A DNA stretch of 64,000 nt from Planococcus sp. SK3692 (GCF_028890485.2 NZ_JARCHV010000002.1:868001-932000), one strand, 5' to 3'. Counted from the first letter of the stretch, positions 1 through 8,358 are shown. The notes: generated by a model from the sequence alone, not told the origin. Numbers and translations are program-made.

Positions 1-342
1 CTCTTTACGTACCTGATTTTTGTGCTGATGCTGCTGATTTCGGATATCTTCTTCATCCTGAGCATTTCGGGCGTTGATATCCCGAACATCGGTGCGCCGC
101 TCATGATGCTTTGGTTTATGACCTATATCGTCTATACCGCTCAGCTTTTGAGCGCGCTTGTCGTCGACCGGAATGTCTCGCTGACCAATGTACTATATGT
201 ATTGATTATGTATTTCACCTACGCCCAATTATTCATACTGCTGTTGATCCGCAGCGTAGCTACTTATACATGGAGCAAATTACGCAAAAAAACGATTGCC
301 TGGGACAAAACCCAGCGCTTCAAAGGGAGAGTGGATTCATGA
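1..342 (+). CDS. C-terminal end of a membrane glycosyltransferase (YdaM-like), partial
   Basis: Only the last 113 codons are present and the frame is open through the left edge. The visible part has about three hydrophobic segments (for example around FVLMLLISDIFFIL and VLYVLIMYFTYAQLFILLLI) and a short basic cytoplasmic tail with W-x-KT-x-R, as seen at the end of processive family 2 glycosyltransferases. The catalytic D,D,D,Q/RxxRW motifs would lie outside the window, so the assignment rests on topology and on the neighbours: GH8-like lipoproteins, a DUF2334 protein and a degenerate GGDEF protein, the same company kept by ydaM in B. subtilis. Its stop overlaps the next start (ATGA), so the genes are translationally coupled. 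Expected role: inner-membrane synthesis and export of a secreted polysaccharide. Confidence 0.6.
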   Translation, partial: LFTYLIFVLMLLISDIFFILSISGVDIPNIGAPLMMLWFMTYIVYTAQLLSALVVDRNVSLTNVLYVLIMYFTYAQLFILLLIRSVATYTWSKLRKKTIAWDKTQRFKGRVDS

Positions 343-1361
343 GGAAATGGCTCTTGCCGGTGATGGGAATGGCAATGCTCGCTGCCTGCAGCGAGGAAGC
401 AAGTGAACCATCGCCTCAACCTGATGAACAGCAGACGCCAGAGGAACAGGAACGGCCGGTAGAGCAGAAAGCGGTGCCGGAAGATTTTGCGGAAGCATAT
501 TTTGACGAAAATAATTTCATCCATGCCTATCCTTCTGCTCCCGATTCACAGTATTTGTCCGAGAGCATCGGCTTGTATATGGAATATTTGGTCATGATGG
601 AAGATGAGGAGAAGTTTGCAGAGCAATACGAAAACCTTATGGACGAATTTGTGGTGGAAGAGGGAGATAACTTTTTTATCAATTGGCTGATTTTCGAGGA
701 TGCAACGGTCAATGCGTTAATTGATGATATCCGAATTGCCGCTGCGCTTAGGGAAGCGGACCAATTATTCGTCCAGCCAGAGTATTCGGAAACCGCAGAC
801 CGGATTATTGAAACCATTTCCCGCATCCAAACGAATAATGGTTATACAGTGGATTATTATGATTGGGAAGTGGAATCTCCGGCACAAAGAGTGACCTTGA
901 GCTATTTAATAGATGATGTTCCAAAAGATATGAATGCCGATCGAGTGCTGGAAAATGTCGACACCGATGAAGTGTTTTTTCCAGAGTATTTTGATGTAGT
1001 GGAAGAAGTATATGTGAAGGGGGATGTGATCCACCCGATTGATCAATTGCTTATAGCGATCAACCGCGAACGGATCGGTTTATCTTCAGAGCGTTTTGAA
1101 GAATGGCTTAAAGCGGAATGGCAAGAAGAAGGCCGTTTATACGGAAGATACGACCGCGAGACCTTGCAGCCGACAGTCACTTATGAATCGCTGGCCATGT
1201 ACTTTTTCATGAATGAATACTTTCTGATCATTGGTGAAGAAGAAGCTGCTGAAGAAGTGAAAGTTCGCGCAACGGAAATGATTGAAGAAAACGGAGAAGG
1301 TGAGACGCATTTCTTCGACTTTATCCATTATCATCTCATGATGGAAGATGAGACGAAGTAG
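339..1361 (+). CDS. GH8-like (six-hairpin fold) lipoprotein, YdaJ-like
   Basis: 340 aa. The ATG overlaps the previous stop by 4 bp and follows AAAGGGAG, so it is preferred to a start far upstream in the same frame. The N-terminus is a lipoprotein signal with lipobox LAAC (Cys17), then an acidic Glu/Pro/Gln-rich linker. The folded part contains YLSESIGLYMEYL, which resembles the SE-x-x-G-x-x motif carrying the catalytic acid of GH8/BcsZ enzymes, then YYDW and R-x-x-LSYLI further on. Family knowledge suggests a surface-anchored hydrolase that trims or helps release the polysaccharide made by the neighbouring synthase; this is inferred, not shown. A clear paralog lies three genes downstream. An alternative is a catalytically dead binding protein of the same fold. 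Confidence 0.65.
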   Translation: MRKWLLPVMGMAMLAACSEEASEPSPQPDEQQTPEEQERPVEQKAVPEDFAEAYFDENNFIHAYPSAPDSQYLSESIGLYMEYLVMMEDEEKFAEQYENLMDEFVVEEGDNFFINWLIFEDATVNALIDDIRIAAALREADQLFVQPEYSETADRIIETISRIQTNNGYTVDYYDWEVESPAQRVTLSYLIDDVPKDMNADRVLENVDTDEVFFPEYFDVVEEVYVKGDVIHPIDQLLIAINRERIGLSSERFEEWLKAEWQEEGRLYGRYDRETLQPTVTYESLAMYFFMNEYFLIIGEEEAAEEVKVRATEMIEENGEGETHFFDFIHYHLMMEDETK

Positions 1362-1378
1362 GAAAGGGGGCGCTGTTG

Positions 1379-3064
1379 GTGAAGAAAACTATAGCTTTCA
1401 TATTGCTGCTCACCATGTTGGTTACAAGCCCTTGGCAAATTGCTGCAGCAGATGAGTCATCTGGTAAAGATCCGAAAGTCTTGATTTTGTATCACGCGGA
1501 AGAAGAGACACAAAAGGAAGAAGTTCCGATTTTGGATATGCTGGCAGGACATTTCAGTTCGGATATCACCATACAATCCATTGAGGAAGCTGCAGCAGAA
1601 TACGTCAAGGGCGATTACACGCACATCATATACTTCGGGCTTGGAAAACGGCAATTGACAGAAGAAGAATTATTCATTGTCGACCAATATGACGACGTGA
1701 AAAAAATGTTTATTGGAAATTATTTTGAATACTTTAAAGAAGCTCCTGATCTCAGCATCCGGGATTATCGGAACATTGATGCCGTTAGTGGCGAAGGTAA
1801 AATGTTCGATTTAAAGGAAGAAAAGGATATGATGCTCATCAATGGCATCGAACAGATGGATGTTCTTTTTGAAGGACAAGCAGCAGATGGGGCATATCCG
1901 TTGATCTTTAAAAACGATACTTTATATTATGTCGCCGCCAACTCGATTACCGGCAGGATCAGTGACGTTTTAGGGGAATCGCTTTTCGACTTTTTCGATG
2001 AGGAGAAATCCCCGCCTAAAAAGCTAATCCGCCTGGAAGACATCCATCCAAGAAGCGATCCAGTTCTGGTCAAGCAAGTGGGTGATTATTTGGCGGAGCG
2101 GAATATCCCCTATGCCGTGACAGTTGTGCCTGTTTATACAAATCCAGAAACCGGGCAAAGCATCCATTTATCTCAGGCAATCGAGTTGGTGGAAGTTTTG
2201 CAGGAGATGCAGAAAAATGGCGCCAGCTTGATACAGCATGGCTATCTTCACCAATACCGGGAAGATGAAACCGGAGAGGGATTTGAATATTGGGATGTAG
2301 ATCATGACCGTCCCATTTACCAGTCGAACAAAGATGAAGTAAAGCTACGGGAGGATTTCGCGTCCGATGAAGAATACCAAGATTTCGTCCAAAATGTCGG
2401 GTTGCCGTACGAACAAACTCATATTTACAACTCCATCGTCAATGGGGTCTACGAAATGACAGCAGAAGGATTATACCCGATTGCGTTCGAAGCACCCCAT
2501 TATTCCATGTCGCAAACCGGCTATAAAGAGCTGTCCAAGTATTTTACGACGTATGTAGGGCAGATCCAAATTTCCGACCGGACGTATGACGGAACGTTCG
2601 TGCCATTATACGAATCCACTCCGGCAGGTCTTCATGGAATGAAAGTCATTCCCGAAACGATGGGCTATATCAATCCGGATAATGACAAAGCAGTCGATGA
2701 AATGATGGAGAAAGCCGATTATGTCGCGCAGTTCAGTGATAGTTACTTGGCGTTTTTCTATCACCCTTATTTAGGGATCGAGAAGTTTGATGAGGTGATG
2801 ACGAAACTTGAGAAATACGATCAATACGAATGGGTAGACTTGAAAGAAATGGACCATAAAACGGAAGTGGACGGCATGGTCGTCGAAACAGCAGGTGGTG
2901 ATATCGAGGTTTCGCGCCCGATGAGCGTTCTTGTTGCGCAAACGACGAGAGATCTCTGGTGGGTTTCAATTCCGCTCGTCATTTTCATCATCATTGCTGT
3001 GGCTGCCTTGGTACAAAAATTCCGCAGGCGCAAAACAGACAATGAATTCTGGGAAAAGCAATAG
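1379..3064 (+). CDS. DUF2334 polysaccharide-deacetylase-like membrane protein (YdaL-like)
   Basis: About 561 aa. It has an N-terminal signal sequence (IAFILLLTMLV), a large extracytoplasmic domain and one C-terminal membrane helix (IPLVIFIIIAVAALV) followed by a basic tail. Motifs RLEDIHPRSDP, HGYLHQY, FEAPHYSMS and FFYHPYLG are those of DUF2334, a relative of NodB-type carbohydrate deacetylases; the D and H residues are candidate metal ligands. GTG at 1379 sits 8 nt after AAAGGGGG; TTG three bases earlier is a possible alternative. The gene follows the lipoprotein gene by 14-17 nt, so they are probably one transcript. Likely role: modification or export of the exopolysaccharide outside the membrane, as proposed for YdaL. 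Confidence 0.75.
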   Translation: MKKTIAFILLLTMLVTSPWQIAAADESSGKDPKVLILYHAEEETQKEEVPILDMLAGHFSSDITIQSIEEAAAEYVKGDYTHIIYFGLGKRQLTEEELFIVDQYDDVKKMFIGNYFEYFKEAPDLSIRDYRNIDAVSGEGKMFDLKEEKDMMLINGIEQMDVLFEGQAADGAYPLIFKNDTLYYVAANSITGRISDVLGESLFDFFDEEKSPPKKLIRLEDIHPRSDPVLVKQVGDYLAERNIPYAVTVVPVYTNPETGQSIHLSQAIELVEVLQEMQKNGASLIQHGYLHQYREDETGEGFEYWDVDHDRPIYQSNKDEVKLREDFASDEEYQDFVQNVGLPYEQTHIYNSIVNGVYEMTAEGLYPIAFEAPHYSMSQTGYKELSKYFTTYVGQIQISDRTYDGTFVPLYESTPAGLHGMKVIPETMGYINPDNDKAVDEMMEKADYVAQFSDSYLAFFYHPYLGIEKFDEVMTKLEKYDQYEWVDLKEMDHKTEVDGMVVETAGGDIEVSRPMSVLVAQTTRDLWWVSIPLVIFIIIAVAALVQKFRRRKTDNEFWEKQ

Positions 3065-3086
3065 TCTCAGACAATTGAAGAGAAAT

Positions 3087-3120
3087 GGGGCGGGGAATTT
3101 CTCTGCCCCGTAGTTTTTTT
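3087..3120 (+). terminator. Weak intrinsic terminator after the DUF2334 gene
   Basis: Arms GGGGC (3087-3091) and GCCCC (3105-3109), then seven T. The stem is short, so partial readthrough into the next gene is plausible. Confidence 0.5.
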
Positions 3121-3206
3121 AGGCAAGCTAGTGTAAGATAATTTTGGTAAAGAAATTCAATATCTTTTTGAGTTTTTACCAATTATTTTACGAGGAAGAT
3201 AATAAA

Positions 3207-3917
3207 ATGAATAAATTGAAATTTTTACCTTTTTTCATATGCTTGGCATTGCTTTCTGGAATTACGTTGCTGTATTTCCGTTGGCCCTTTTATGAATACG
3301 CTGTAGTGGTTGCTTTTCTTTCTGTGCCTTTTATCATGTTATTGCCTAGAAAATCGCTGCCGGTTTTTCTGTTTCTTGTATTGCTTGCAGCGATCGGGAC
3401 AGCATTTCAGCAACCTGCAGCTTCATTCACTTCAATTGGAACTTACTTTTTGTTGTCAGTTTTTCAGTTTTCGCTTTGGGTGGTTTCTGAACAACTGAAG
3501 ATATTAGGGGAGGAAACGGAGCGCTTGAGGGAACAACGGCGATCTTTATTGCGCAAAGAAGCCGAACTTCGTGTGCTGAATTTGCAGGAATTTATCGAGC
3601 AAGCTTTATGGATGTTGAAAACCAGCAAGCGTAAAGAACGCACTTGGCTGATGAAGGTAACTCCTTTTGAAAATTGCCCTGTCCAAACGTCGAAATTGGA
3701 AAGGGCAGCTTTGCAGTCAATTGTTCGGGAGCGGGATCTTGTAACGAGTCGAAAAGGTGCGGTTTATGTGTTAGTCAAAGAAACCGGAGAGAATTCGATA
3801 CAGCCCTTATTGAAGCGAATTGAGCAAGAAATGAACGTAAAGAGCGAATCGGCGACATATGAAGTCAAAAAAACAGCGATTACCACGGTCGGTGAAATGG
3901 GGAGTTTACTCAGTTGA
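3207..3917 (+). CDS. Membrane c-di-GMP receptor with degenerate GGDEF domain (YdaK-like)
   Basis: 236 aa. The ATG at 3207 follows GAGGAAG at a good distance; a longer in-frame start upstream has no such site. Four hydrophobic segments (residues about 8-95) lead into a charged coiled coil (GEETERLREQRRSLLRKEAE) and a C-terminal domain with GGDEF-fold spacing. Where GGDEF should stand the protein has KGAVY, so it cannot make c-di-GMP. RERD (R174-D177) lies exactly five residues before it, matching the RxxD inhibitory site that binds c-di-GMP. In B. subtilis, YdaK is such a degenerate GGDEF receptor controlling the YdaLMN polysaccharide machinery. The stop overlaps the next TTG start. The receptor function is therefore a well-supported inference. 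Confidence 0.72.
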   Translation: MNKLKFLPFFICLALLSGITLLYFRWPFYEYAVVVAFLSVPFIMLLPRKSLPVFLFLVLLAAIGTAFQQPAASFTSIGTYFLLSVFQFSLWVVSEQLKILGEETERLREQRRSLLRKEAELRVLNLQEFIEQALWMLKTSKRKERTWLMKVTPFENCPVQTSKLERAALQSIVRERDLVTSRKGAVYVLVKETGENSIQPLLKRIEQEMNVKSESATYEVKKTAITTVGEMGSLLS

Positions 3918-4888
3918 AGCGATTAAAAAAAAGTAAATTATTTGTGTTGGCGTTTTTGGGGAGCTTGGCGACAGGAGGATGCGGAATGGTCAACGGGCAA
4001 GGGGCGACCGTTCAGGAAACGGTGGATTCCCATTATGTGAATGATGAAGGCGTCATCCATGCTTATCCGGATAATCAAAACTCTGAATATCTGTCGGAAA
4101 GCCTCGGCTTGTATTTGGAGTATTTGCTACAAGTTGAAGATAAGGAAAATTTTGCGGAGCAGGCGGCAATTTTAAAAGACCGTTTTTTGATCGAAACAGG
4201 CGGCCAAGTATTTATTCCTTGGCGTTTATACGAGGAGGAGAATGTGAATGCATTGATCGATGATGTGCGCATTGCGTCAGCTTTAGAAGGCGCGGCAGAA
4301 AAATTTGCAGAACCCGCCTATTTGGAACTTTCGCAGCAGATTGTTTCTGCGATTGAAAACCGCCAACACCAGGAAGGAATAGCGGTCGATTATTACGATT
4401 GGTCTTATCAGCTTGCAGGAAACCGGTTAACGCTCAGCTATCTCATTGACGAGATGACAGTGCTTTCCGAGTCATTCGCTATGCTCGATACGGGAGACAA
4501 TGAAGTTTTTTTCCCCGAGTATTATGACTTTGATGAAAAACACTATGTGAAAAGTGACGAAGTCCATATGATTGACCAGTTATTAATTGCACTCAACCGC
4601 TTTGACCAAGGCCGTGAATCCCCTAAATTTGAGAGTTGGTTAATTGAAGAATGGATTAATCAAGGGAAAGTGGCCGGGCGATACGATCGTGAGACTGGAA
4701 AACCGACTGTCGATTACGAGTCTTTGGCAGTCTATTATTACTTATGGCAGTACTTCGAACGAATCGATCAAGCGGAATATGCAAAACAGGCAGTTCAGCG
4801 CGCAGAGTTGCTGGCGGGAGAAGAATTGCCGGGCGATTTGCATTTCTTTGACTTTATCCATTATCAAATGATGATGCATGAACAATAA
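3914..4888 (+). CDS. Second GH8-like lipoprotein, paralog of the 339-1361 product
   Basis: 324 aa from a TTG that overlaps the preceding stop (TTGA). It has a basic N-terminus, a hydrophobic stretch (LFVLAFLGSLATG) and Cys23 in TGGC, a weaker lipobox than its paralog's. It repeats the paralog's blocks in order: HAYP, YLSESLGLYLEYLL, NALIDDVRIA, VDYYDW, R-x-x-LSYLID, FFPEYYD, MIDQLLIALNR, GRYDRETGKPTVDYESLA and HFFDFIHYQMMM. The Gln/Glu-rich linker of the first copy is missing. The likely catalytic Glu in SES is kept. Both copies flank the c-di-GMP receptor and DUF2334 genes, suggesting tandem duplication with possible division of labour in polysaccharide processing. Confidence 0.65.
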   Translation: MKRLKKSKLFVLAFLGSLATGGCGMVNGQGATVQETVDSHYVNDEGVIHAYPDNQNSEYLSESLGLYLEYLLQVEDKENFAEQAAILKDRFLIETGGQVFIPWRLYEEENVNALIDDVRIASALEGAAEKFAEPAYLELSQQIVSAIENRQHQEGIAVDYYDWSYQLAGNRLTLSYLIDEMTVLSESFAMLDTGDNEVFFPEYYDFDEKHYVKSDEVHMIDQLLIALNRFDQGRESPKFESWLIEEWINQGKVAGRYDRETGKPTVDYESLAVYYYLWQYFERIDQAEYAKQAVQRAELLAGEELPGDLHFFDFIHYQMMMHEQ

Positions 4889-5035
4889 ATGAGCAATTTC
4901 GGCGCAAGGGTGAAAAAGGGAATCCTTTTTCATCCTTTTTATATGGTGCAGGCCAAGGTGTTTTCAGTTGGTGTAGTTAGTTTATTTTCCAGTAGGGTAT
5001 GGCATTGGTAAGGAAAAGTTTCTGGAGGTGGTTGA

Positions 5036-5593
5036 ATGGAGATGGTCATGGCGGTGCTGGTTGGCTTGGCGTTGAGCGCAACGGTCGGATTCCGTATTTT
5101 CACCCCATTATTGATAACAGGAATTTTCGAACGGGTGGATTGGCTCACTTTGTCTGAAGGTTTTAGTTGGGTTGGTAGTACTCCGGCGCTTATTGCATTC
5201 GGCGCAGCCACCATATTCGAAATTCTGGTCAATTATATTCCAGCGGTAGGTTCATTTATGAAACTGATTTCAACGCCGGTTGCGGCACTTGCTGGAATTT
5301 TATTGACGGCATCGTTTATCGGCGATATGAATCCGTTTCTGGAGTGGGCAATTGCGATTATCGGCGGAGGCGGCGTAGCTACGGCTTCCCATGCAACGTT
5401 GACGGCAGTCAAAGGGGTCAGTGATACTGCTTTGATGGGGCCGGCTGTATCGGTTGCGGAGGATGCCACTGCCACGATTGCGCCGATTTTGATTTTCTTT
5501 GTGCCGGTGTTGGCCATTGTGTTTTTACTCGGGATGGCGATTGTTATTTTTCGTTTGTATAAACGGTTTTTGTACAGGAAAAGACCGGTTTGA
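5036..5593 (+). CDS. DUF4126 family integral membrane protein
   Basis: 185 aa, very hydrophobic, with about five membrane segments and a Gly-rich stretch (IIGGGGVATASHATLTA). GFRIFTPLL near the N-terminus and the Gly/Ala-rich middle are typical of DUF4126, a family without known biochemical function. The ATG follows GGAGGTGG by six bases. The C-terminus is strongly basic (RLYKRFLYRKRPV), consistent with a cytoplasmic end. It stands alone between the polysaccharide locus and a convergent deacetylase gene. Confidence 0.7.
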   Translation: MEMVMAVLVGLALSATVGFRIFTPLLITGIFERVDWLTLSEGFSWVGSTPALIAFGAATIFEILVNYIPAVGSFMKLISTPVAALAGILLTASFIGDMNPFLEWAIAIIGGGGVATASHATLTAVKGVSDTALMGPAVSVAEDATATIAPILIFFVPVLAIVFLLGMAIVIFRLYKRFLYRKRPV

Positions 5594-5612
5594 AATACTG
5601 GATAAAGGAACA

Positions 5613-5645
5613 CAAAAAAGCCATCCGAGGATGGCTTTTTCTTTA
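5613..5645. terminator. Bidirectional terminator between convergent genes
   Basis: Perfect 12-bp inverted repeat AAAAAGCCATCC / GGATGGCTTTTT with a 2-nt centre. A- and T-runs on either side serve both the DUF4126 gene and the deacetylase gene. Confidence 0.9.
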
Positions 5646-5654
5646 TGTCTACTG

Positions 5655-6848
5655 TCAGCGAGGGATGATCAGCACTTGGCCGACGCGAATCAAATTGTAG
5701 TTGGTAATGTTATTCGCTTTCGCCAGGGCAGCGACAGTGACATTATATTTTCTTGCGATGCTATAAAGAGTATCTCCAGCTTTTACGGTATATTTGACGG
5801 TTGTCACGGGCGGCGGCGCTTGTTTGACGGGGATAATCAAAACTTGGCCGACGCTGATGAGGCTGGTGTTAGTGATTTTATTGGCGGACGCAATGGCTGC
5901 CACGGTGGTGTTGTATTTGCTGGCAATGCTATAAAGGGTATCGCCTGCTTTTACTGTGTACTTGACGGTAGTTGCAGGAGGCGGTGTCGGGGCAGTCGTG
6001 CCTGGAATCACCAAGACTTGGCCGACGCGAATCAAATTGTAATTGGTTATATTATTCGCTTTCGCAAGAGCGGCGACAGTAACATTGAACTTTTTAGCGA
6101 TACTGTAAAGTGTGTCGCCTGATTTTACTGTATAAGTCGTTCCGCCAGTCGGAGGCAATTTCAATAGCTCGGATACCGTAACGAATTTATAGCCTTTCGC
6201 TTTCAGTTTGCTGATCATGCCAGGGAGCGCAACCGGAGTACCGGGTGCCCCAGCGCCGGTGTGCATCAATACGATAGAGCCCGGCACGATGTTATTGACA
6301 ACTTTATTGGTAATTTCTGTGGAAGATAAGCCTTTCCAGTCGATGGTATCGATATTCCATTGGATTGTATGCGTATAACCGGCATCTCCGACTCCTTTCA
6401 AAACAGTCGCATTAGTTGCGCCGAACGGAGCGCGGAAAATCGGCTTGGTTGACTTCCCTGTGACATTTTTGTAGGCTGTTTCTGTTTTGGCTAGTTCACT
6501 TTGCATGGCTGCAATGCTGAGCTTGGTGAAATCAGGATGTGAATAGGAATGGTTGCCGACTTGATGCCCTGCATTTGCGATGTTGCGGATCCAGCTCGGA
6601 TGATGATTGATGCCGGAACCTGTCAAAAAGAAAGTGGCTTTGACATTATTGGTTTTCAGGATGTCGAGGATTTTATTGATATTCGTTCCATCGGATCCAT
6701 CATCGAACGTTAAAGCGACTACTTTGCTGGTCGTATTGCCTTTGGTGACATAGGTTGAGGACGCTGCATCGGCTTGGCCTGTGAACGACAGCAGTGAAAA
6801 GAGCAATAACCCCGTGATAGCTAGCCACTTGCTCCATCTGGATAACAT
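5655..6848 (-). CDS. Secreted polysaccharide deacetylase with three LysM repeats
   Basis: 397 aa. The ATG at 6848 has AAGGGG eight bases upstream; the in-frame GTG nine bases earlier abuts that site and is rejected. A signal peptide ends near QADAAS. The NodB domain (about 40-230) shows TFDDG (catalytic Asp and metal Asp), HSYSH (metal His pair), RAPFG, DTIDW and LMHTG. Three LysM modules of about 44 residues follow, each with YTVK-(S/A)-GDTLYSIA and ending VGQVL-IIP, separated by Pro-rich linkers. Expected role: deacetylation of peptidoglycan or chitin-like N-acetyl sugars at the cell wall, with LysM binding the glycan. Repeats 1 and 3 are more alike than repeat 2, suggesting recent internal duplication. 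Exact substrate unknown. Confidence 0.88.
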   Translation of the reverse strand: MLSRWSKWLAITGLLLFSLLSFTGQADAASSTYVTKGNTTSKVVALTFDDGSDGTNINKILDILKTNNVKATFFLTGSGINHHPSWIRNIANAGHQVGNHSYSHPDFTKLSIAAMQSELAKTETAYKNVTGKSTKPIFRAPFGATNATVLKGVGDAGYTHTIQWNIDTIDWKGLSSTEITNKVVNNIVPGSIVLMHTGAGAPGTPVALPGMISKLKAKGYKFVTVSELLKLPPTGGTTYTVKSGDTLYSIAKKFNVTVAALAKANNITNYNLIRVGQVLVIPGTTAPTPPPATTVKYTVKAGDTLYSIASKYNTTVAAIASANKITNTSLISVGQVLIIPVKQAPPPVTTVKYTVKAGDTLYSIARKYNVTVAALAKANNITNYNLIRVGQVLIIPR

Positions 6849-6952
6849 TCTGCTCACCCCTTATTTGATTTAGCCGAAAGACGGCTTATGTAGACGATGA
6901 ATTTGGGTGATTTAAGACTTATGTAAGAGAATAAATTCTATAAATGAGAGAC

Positions 6953-6990
6953 TTTTTGTAGTCTTATTATATCATGTTCCACTACAAAAA
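6953..6990 (-). promoter_or_regulatory. Extended -10 promoter flanked by a perfect 10-bp inverted repeat
   Basis: Arms TTTTTGTAGT (6953-6962) and ACTACAAAAA (6981-6990) enclose 18 nt that, read on the minus strand, contain TGATATAAT, an extended -10 element driving the deacetylase gene about 110 bp downstream. TGTAGT/ACTACA half-sites resemble those of BlaI/CopY-type repressors, though their spacing is unusual. The rest of 6849-7169 is AT-rich leader and the upstream region of the next gene; I see nothing else in it. Confidence 0.5.
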
Positions 6991-7169
6991 CTATCTTTTT
7001 GATTGAAAATTCAGTAAATTATAATTAAGATATAAGAAATCTTTCCTAGACAATGGAAGCATCAAACCGAACCGCTAAAGCTGTGGATGAGGCAGCGTGC
7101 AAGTGAATGTCTGAAAAAGCCTTATGGTGGGTATGGAAAAGCAAATGATGGAACGGGAGGGGCTTATAT

Positions 7170-7679
7170 ATGCATTATATGAACGAACCGACCATTGAAG
7201 TGCGCGGGGAACAGCCATACGTCGGTATTACAGCCAGAATTACAGGCCATATAGGAGAAGCGCCAAAACTTGCAGCTGAAGTGTTGTCGTGGTTGAGTAC
7301 GCGCAATGAATCGCCTGCTGGGCTGCCGTTTATTCGCTTCTGGTGCTTAGACGACAATGACCAGCGGCTGATTGAAGTTGGTGTTCCGACTACAAAGCTG
7401 TTGGCTGAAGATCAACACATCTTGTCGGGGTATTTACCGGGAGGAGATTTTGCCCACGCCATTCATATGGGGCCGCCAGAACAATTTTGGGCTTCTGCGG
7501 ACGCACTGGTTGGCTGGTTGGAAAGAGAGGGGCTCTCGGCGGCGTTGCGTTACGAAGCTGAAACGAAAATATGGGACGGGCACATGGCTTTCTTTGTTAC
7601 CGATCCGCTTGATAAAAAGGCGCAGGAAGATTGGGCGATTGAGTTATTTATTTTGCTGCTTGCTGATCATGCCGCTTAA
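7170..7679 (+). CDS. GyrI-like small-molecule-binding (effector-binding) domain protein
   Basis: 169 aa, a single domain with no DNA-binding region. The order I-x-x-RF, (L/I)-x-x-GYLPGGDFAHAIHMGPPEQFWASADALVGWLE and the C-terminal W-x-IELFI match the GyrI-like/AraC effector-binding fold, which binds small amphipathic molecules in a cleft. The ATG follows GGGAGGGG by about seven bases. The gene is transcribed alone, divergent from the deacetylase gene. Stand-alone members act as gyrase inhibitors, hydrolases or drug-binding proteins, so no specific role is claimed. Confidence 0.65.
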   Translation: MHYMNEPTIEVRGEQPYVGITARITGHIGEAPKLAAEVLSWLSTRNESPAGLPFIRFWCLDDNDQRLIEVGVPTTKLLAEDQHILSGYLPGGDFAHAIHMGPPEQFWASADALVGWLEREGLSAALRYEAETKIWDGHMAFFVTDPLDKKAQEDWAIELFILLLADHAA

Positions 7680-7684
7680 AAAAG

Positions 7685-7728
7685 CACGCCATTTGCCGAA
7701 AACTGCCGGTAGATGGCGTGGCTTTTTT
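7685..7728 (+). terminator. Intrinsic terminator
   Basis: Stem CACGCCAT / ATGGCGTG (7685-7692 and 7713-7720), followed by GGC and a T-run. Confidence 0.85.
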
Positions 7729-7755
7729 ATGGGAAGGTGATGGAACCATTATCTT

Positions 7756-8193
7756 TTAAAAAAACAAATCATGCAGCCGTTTCTGCTGTTTGAACAAATT
7801 GTGGATAGAAGCGTCGACCTCTTTAGTGATCCCGAAGCGTTCGTAGATGATTCGAGTCTTGATGGAAGAAACTGCTTCCAGTTTGTATGGGTGATTGAAA
7901 ATCCATACACATCCCAATTGGGAAGGTGTATGTGTCGGGTAAGCAGCGAGCCCGCAATGTGAAAACAATAGAATGTTTTTTTCACGTGTCTTAAGGTTAT
8001 GGCGTGTGGCTTTTGTGCATCCGCCGATAGGAAAAGCGAACAACATGGCTGCTTTATCAATTAAAATCAGTGGCGAATCAGGTGAATAGAAGACGCCGTT
8101 TGTAGTGGTGATACGTGAACGCCGTCCAGTCTCGTACCATGCTTCGAGAAATAACACTTCCTGATTAATACGTGAATCGCCCCAATTATCCAT
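7756..8193 (-). CDS. Short ComK-like competence transcription factor
   Basis: 145 aa from the ATG at 8193, placed nine bases after AAAGGAG. The middle matches ComK: GRRSRI (ComK has a G-R-x-x-G block), PLILIDKAAMLFAFPIGGC (ComK P-x-x-VD-x-x-x-x-x-FLFPT), then a C-x-W-x-x-x-H/N-like strand and a basic C-terminal helix. ComK of B. subtilis is 192 aa; here the N-terminal segment of roughly 40-50 residues is missing and is not found in any frame upstream. An apparent longer start (TTG at 8253) coincides with a -35 box. Known ComK activates DNA-uptake genes by binding paired AAAA-N5-TTTT boxes. This may be a degenerate or divergent paralog. It faces a sigma-factor gene. Confidence 0.68.
   Translation of the reverse strand: MDNWGDSRINQEVLFLEAWYETGRRSRITTTNGVFYSPDSPLILIDKAAMLFAFPIGGCTKATRHNLKTREKNILLFSHCGLAAYPTHTPSQLGCVWIFNHPYKLEAVSSIKTRIIYERFGITKEVDASIHNLFKQQKRLHDLFF
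7904..7932. repeat. Near-perfect hairpin inside the comK-like gene
   Basis: CATACAC at 7904-7910 and GTGTATG at 7926-7932 enclose the 12-bp palindrome TCCCAATTGGGA. It lies wholly within coding sequence. It could be a chance result of codon choice, a transcript structure or a protein binding site. Confidence 0.5.
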
Positions 8194-8224
8194 TCCATTT
8201 CGCTCCTTTATGCAATCTGTGAAA

Positions 8225-8253
8225 ATCGTATCATTTCCATTCTGATCAATCAA
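8225..8253 (-). promoter_or_regulatory. Predicted sigma-A promoter of the comK-like gene
   Basis: Minus strand: TTGATT, 17-nt spacer, TACGAT preceded by TG (extended -10). It lies about 35-60 bp before the chosen ATG and supports that start. Confidence 0.55.
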
Positions 8254-8265
8254 TAGTGTTAGGTG

Positions 8266-8281
8266 AATAATTGTAATTATT
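8266..8281. promoter_or_regulatory. 16-bp palindrome in the divergent comK/sigma intergenic region
   Basis: AATAATT-GT-AATTATT, immediately upstream of the comK-like -35 box. A possible operator, but AT-rich enough that chance is not excluded. Confidence 0.35.
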
Positions 8282-8358
8282 ATGGTAATTAATAAAATCT
8301 TAAGTATTATTTAATGTATTTATTATCCATTTATTAAAGCATTAATATCTACTTTATA

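Noticed and set aside
5660..6120. Regularly spaced repeats that might suggest a CRISPR array
   Set aside because: The period is about 150 bp, the units are diverged and encode LysM modules; no short spacers and no cas genes.
5499..6122. Long open frame opposite the LysM region
   Set aside because: It is antisense to a well-supported LysM deacetylase gene; its apparent repeats only mirror the LysM repeats, and it has no ribosome site.
8282..8358. Possible ComK boxes (AAAA-N5-TTTT pairs) upstream of the sigma-factor gene
   Set aside because: The region is AT-rich, and no pair with the right internal spacing was found.
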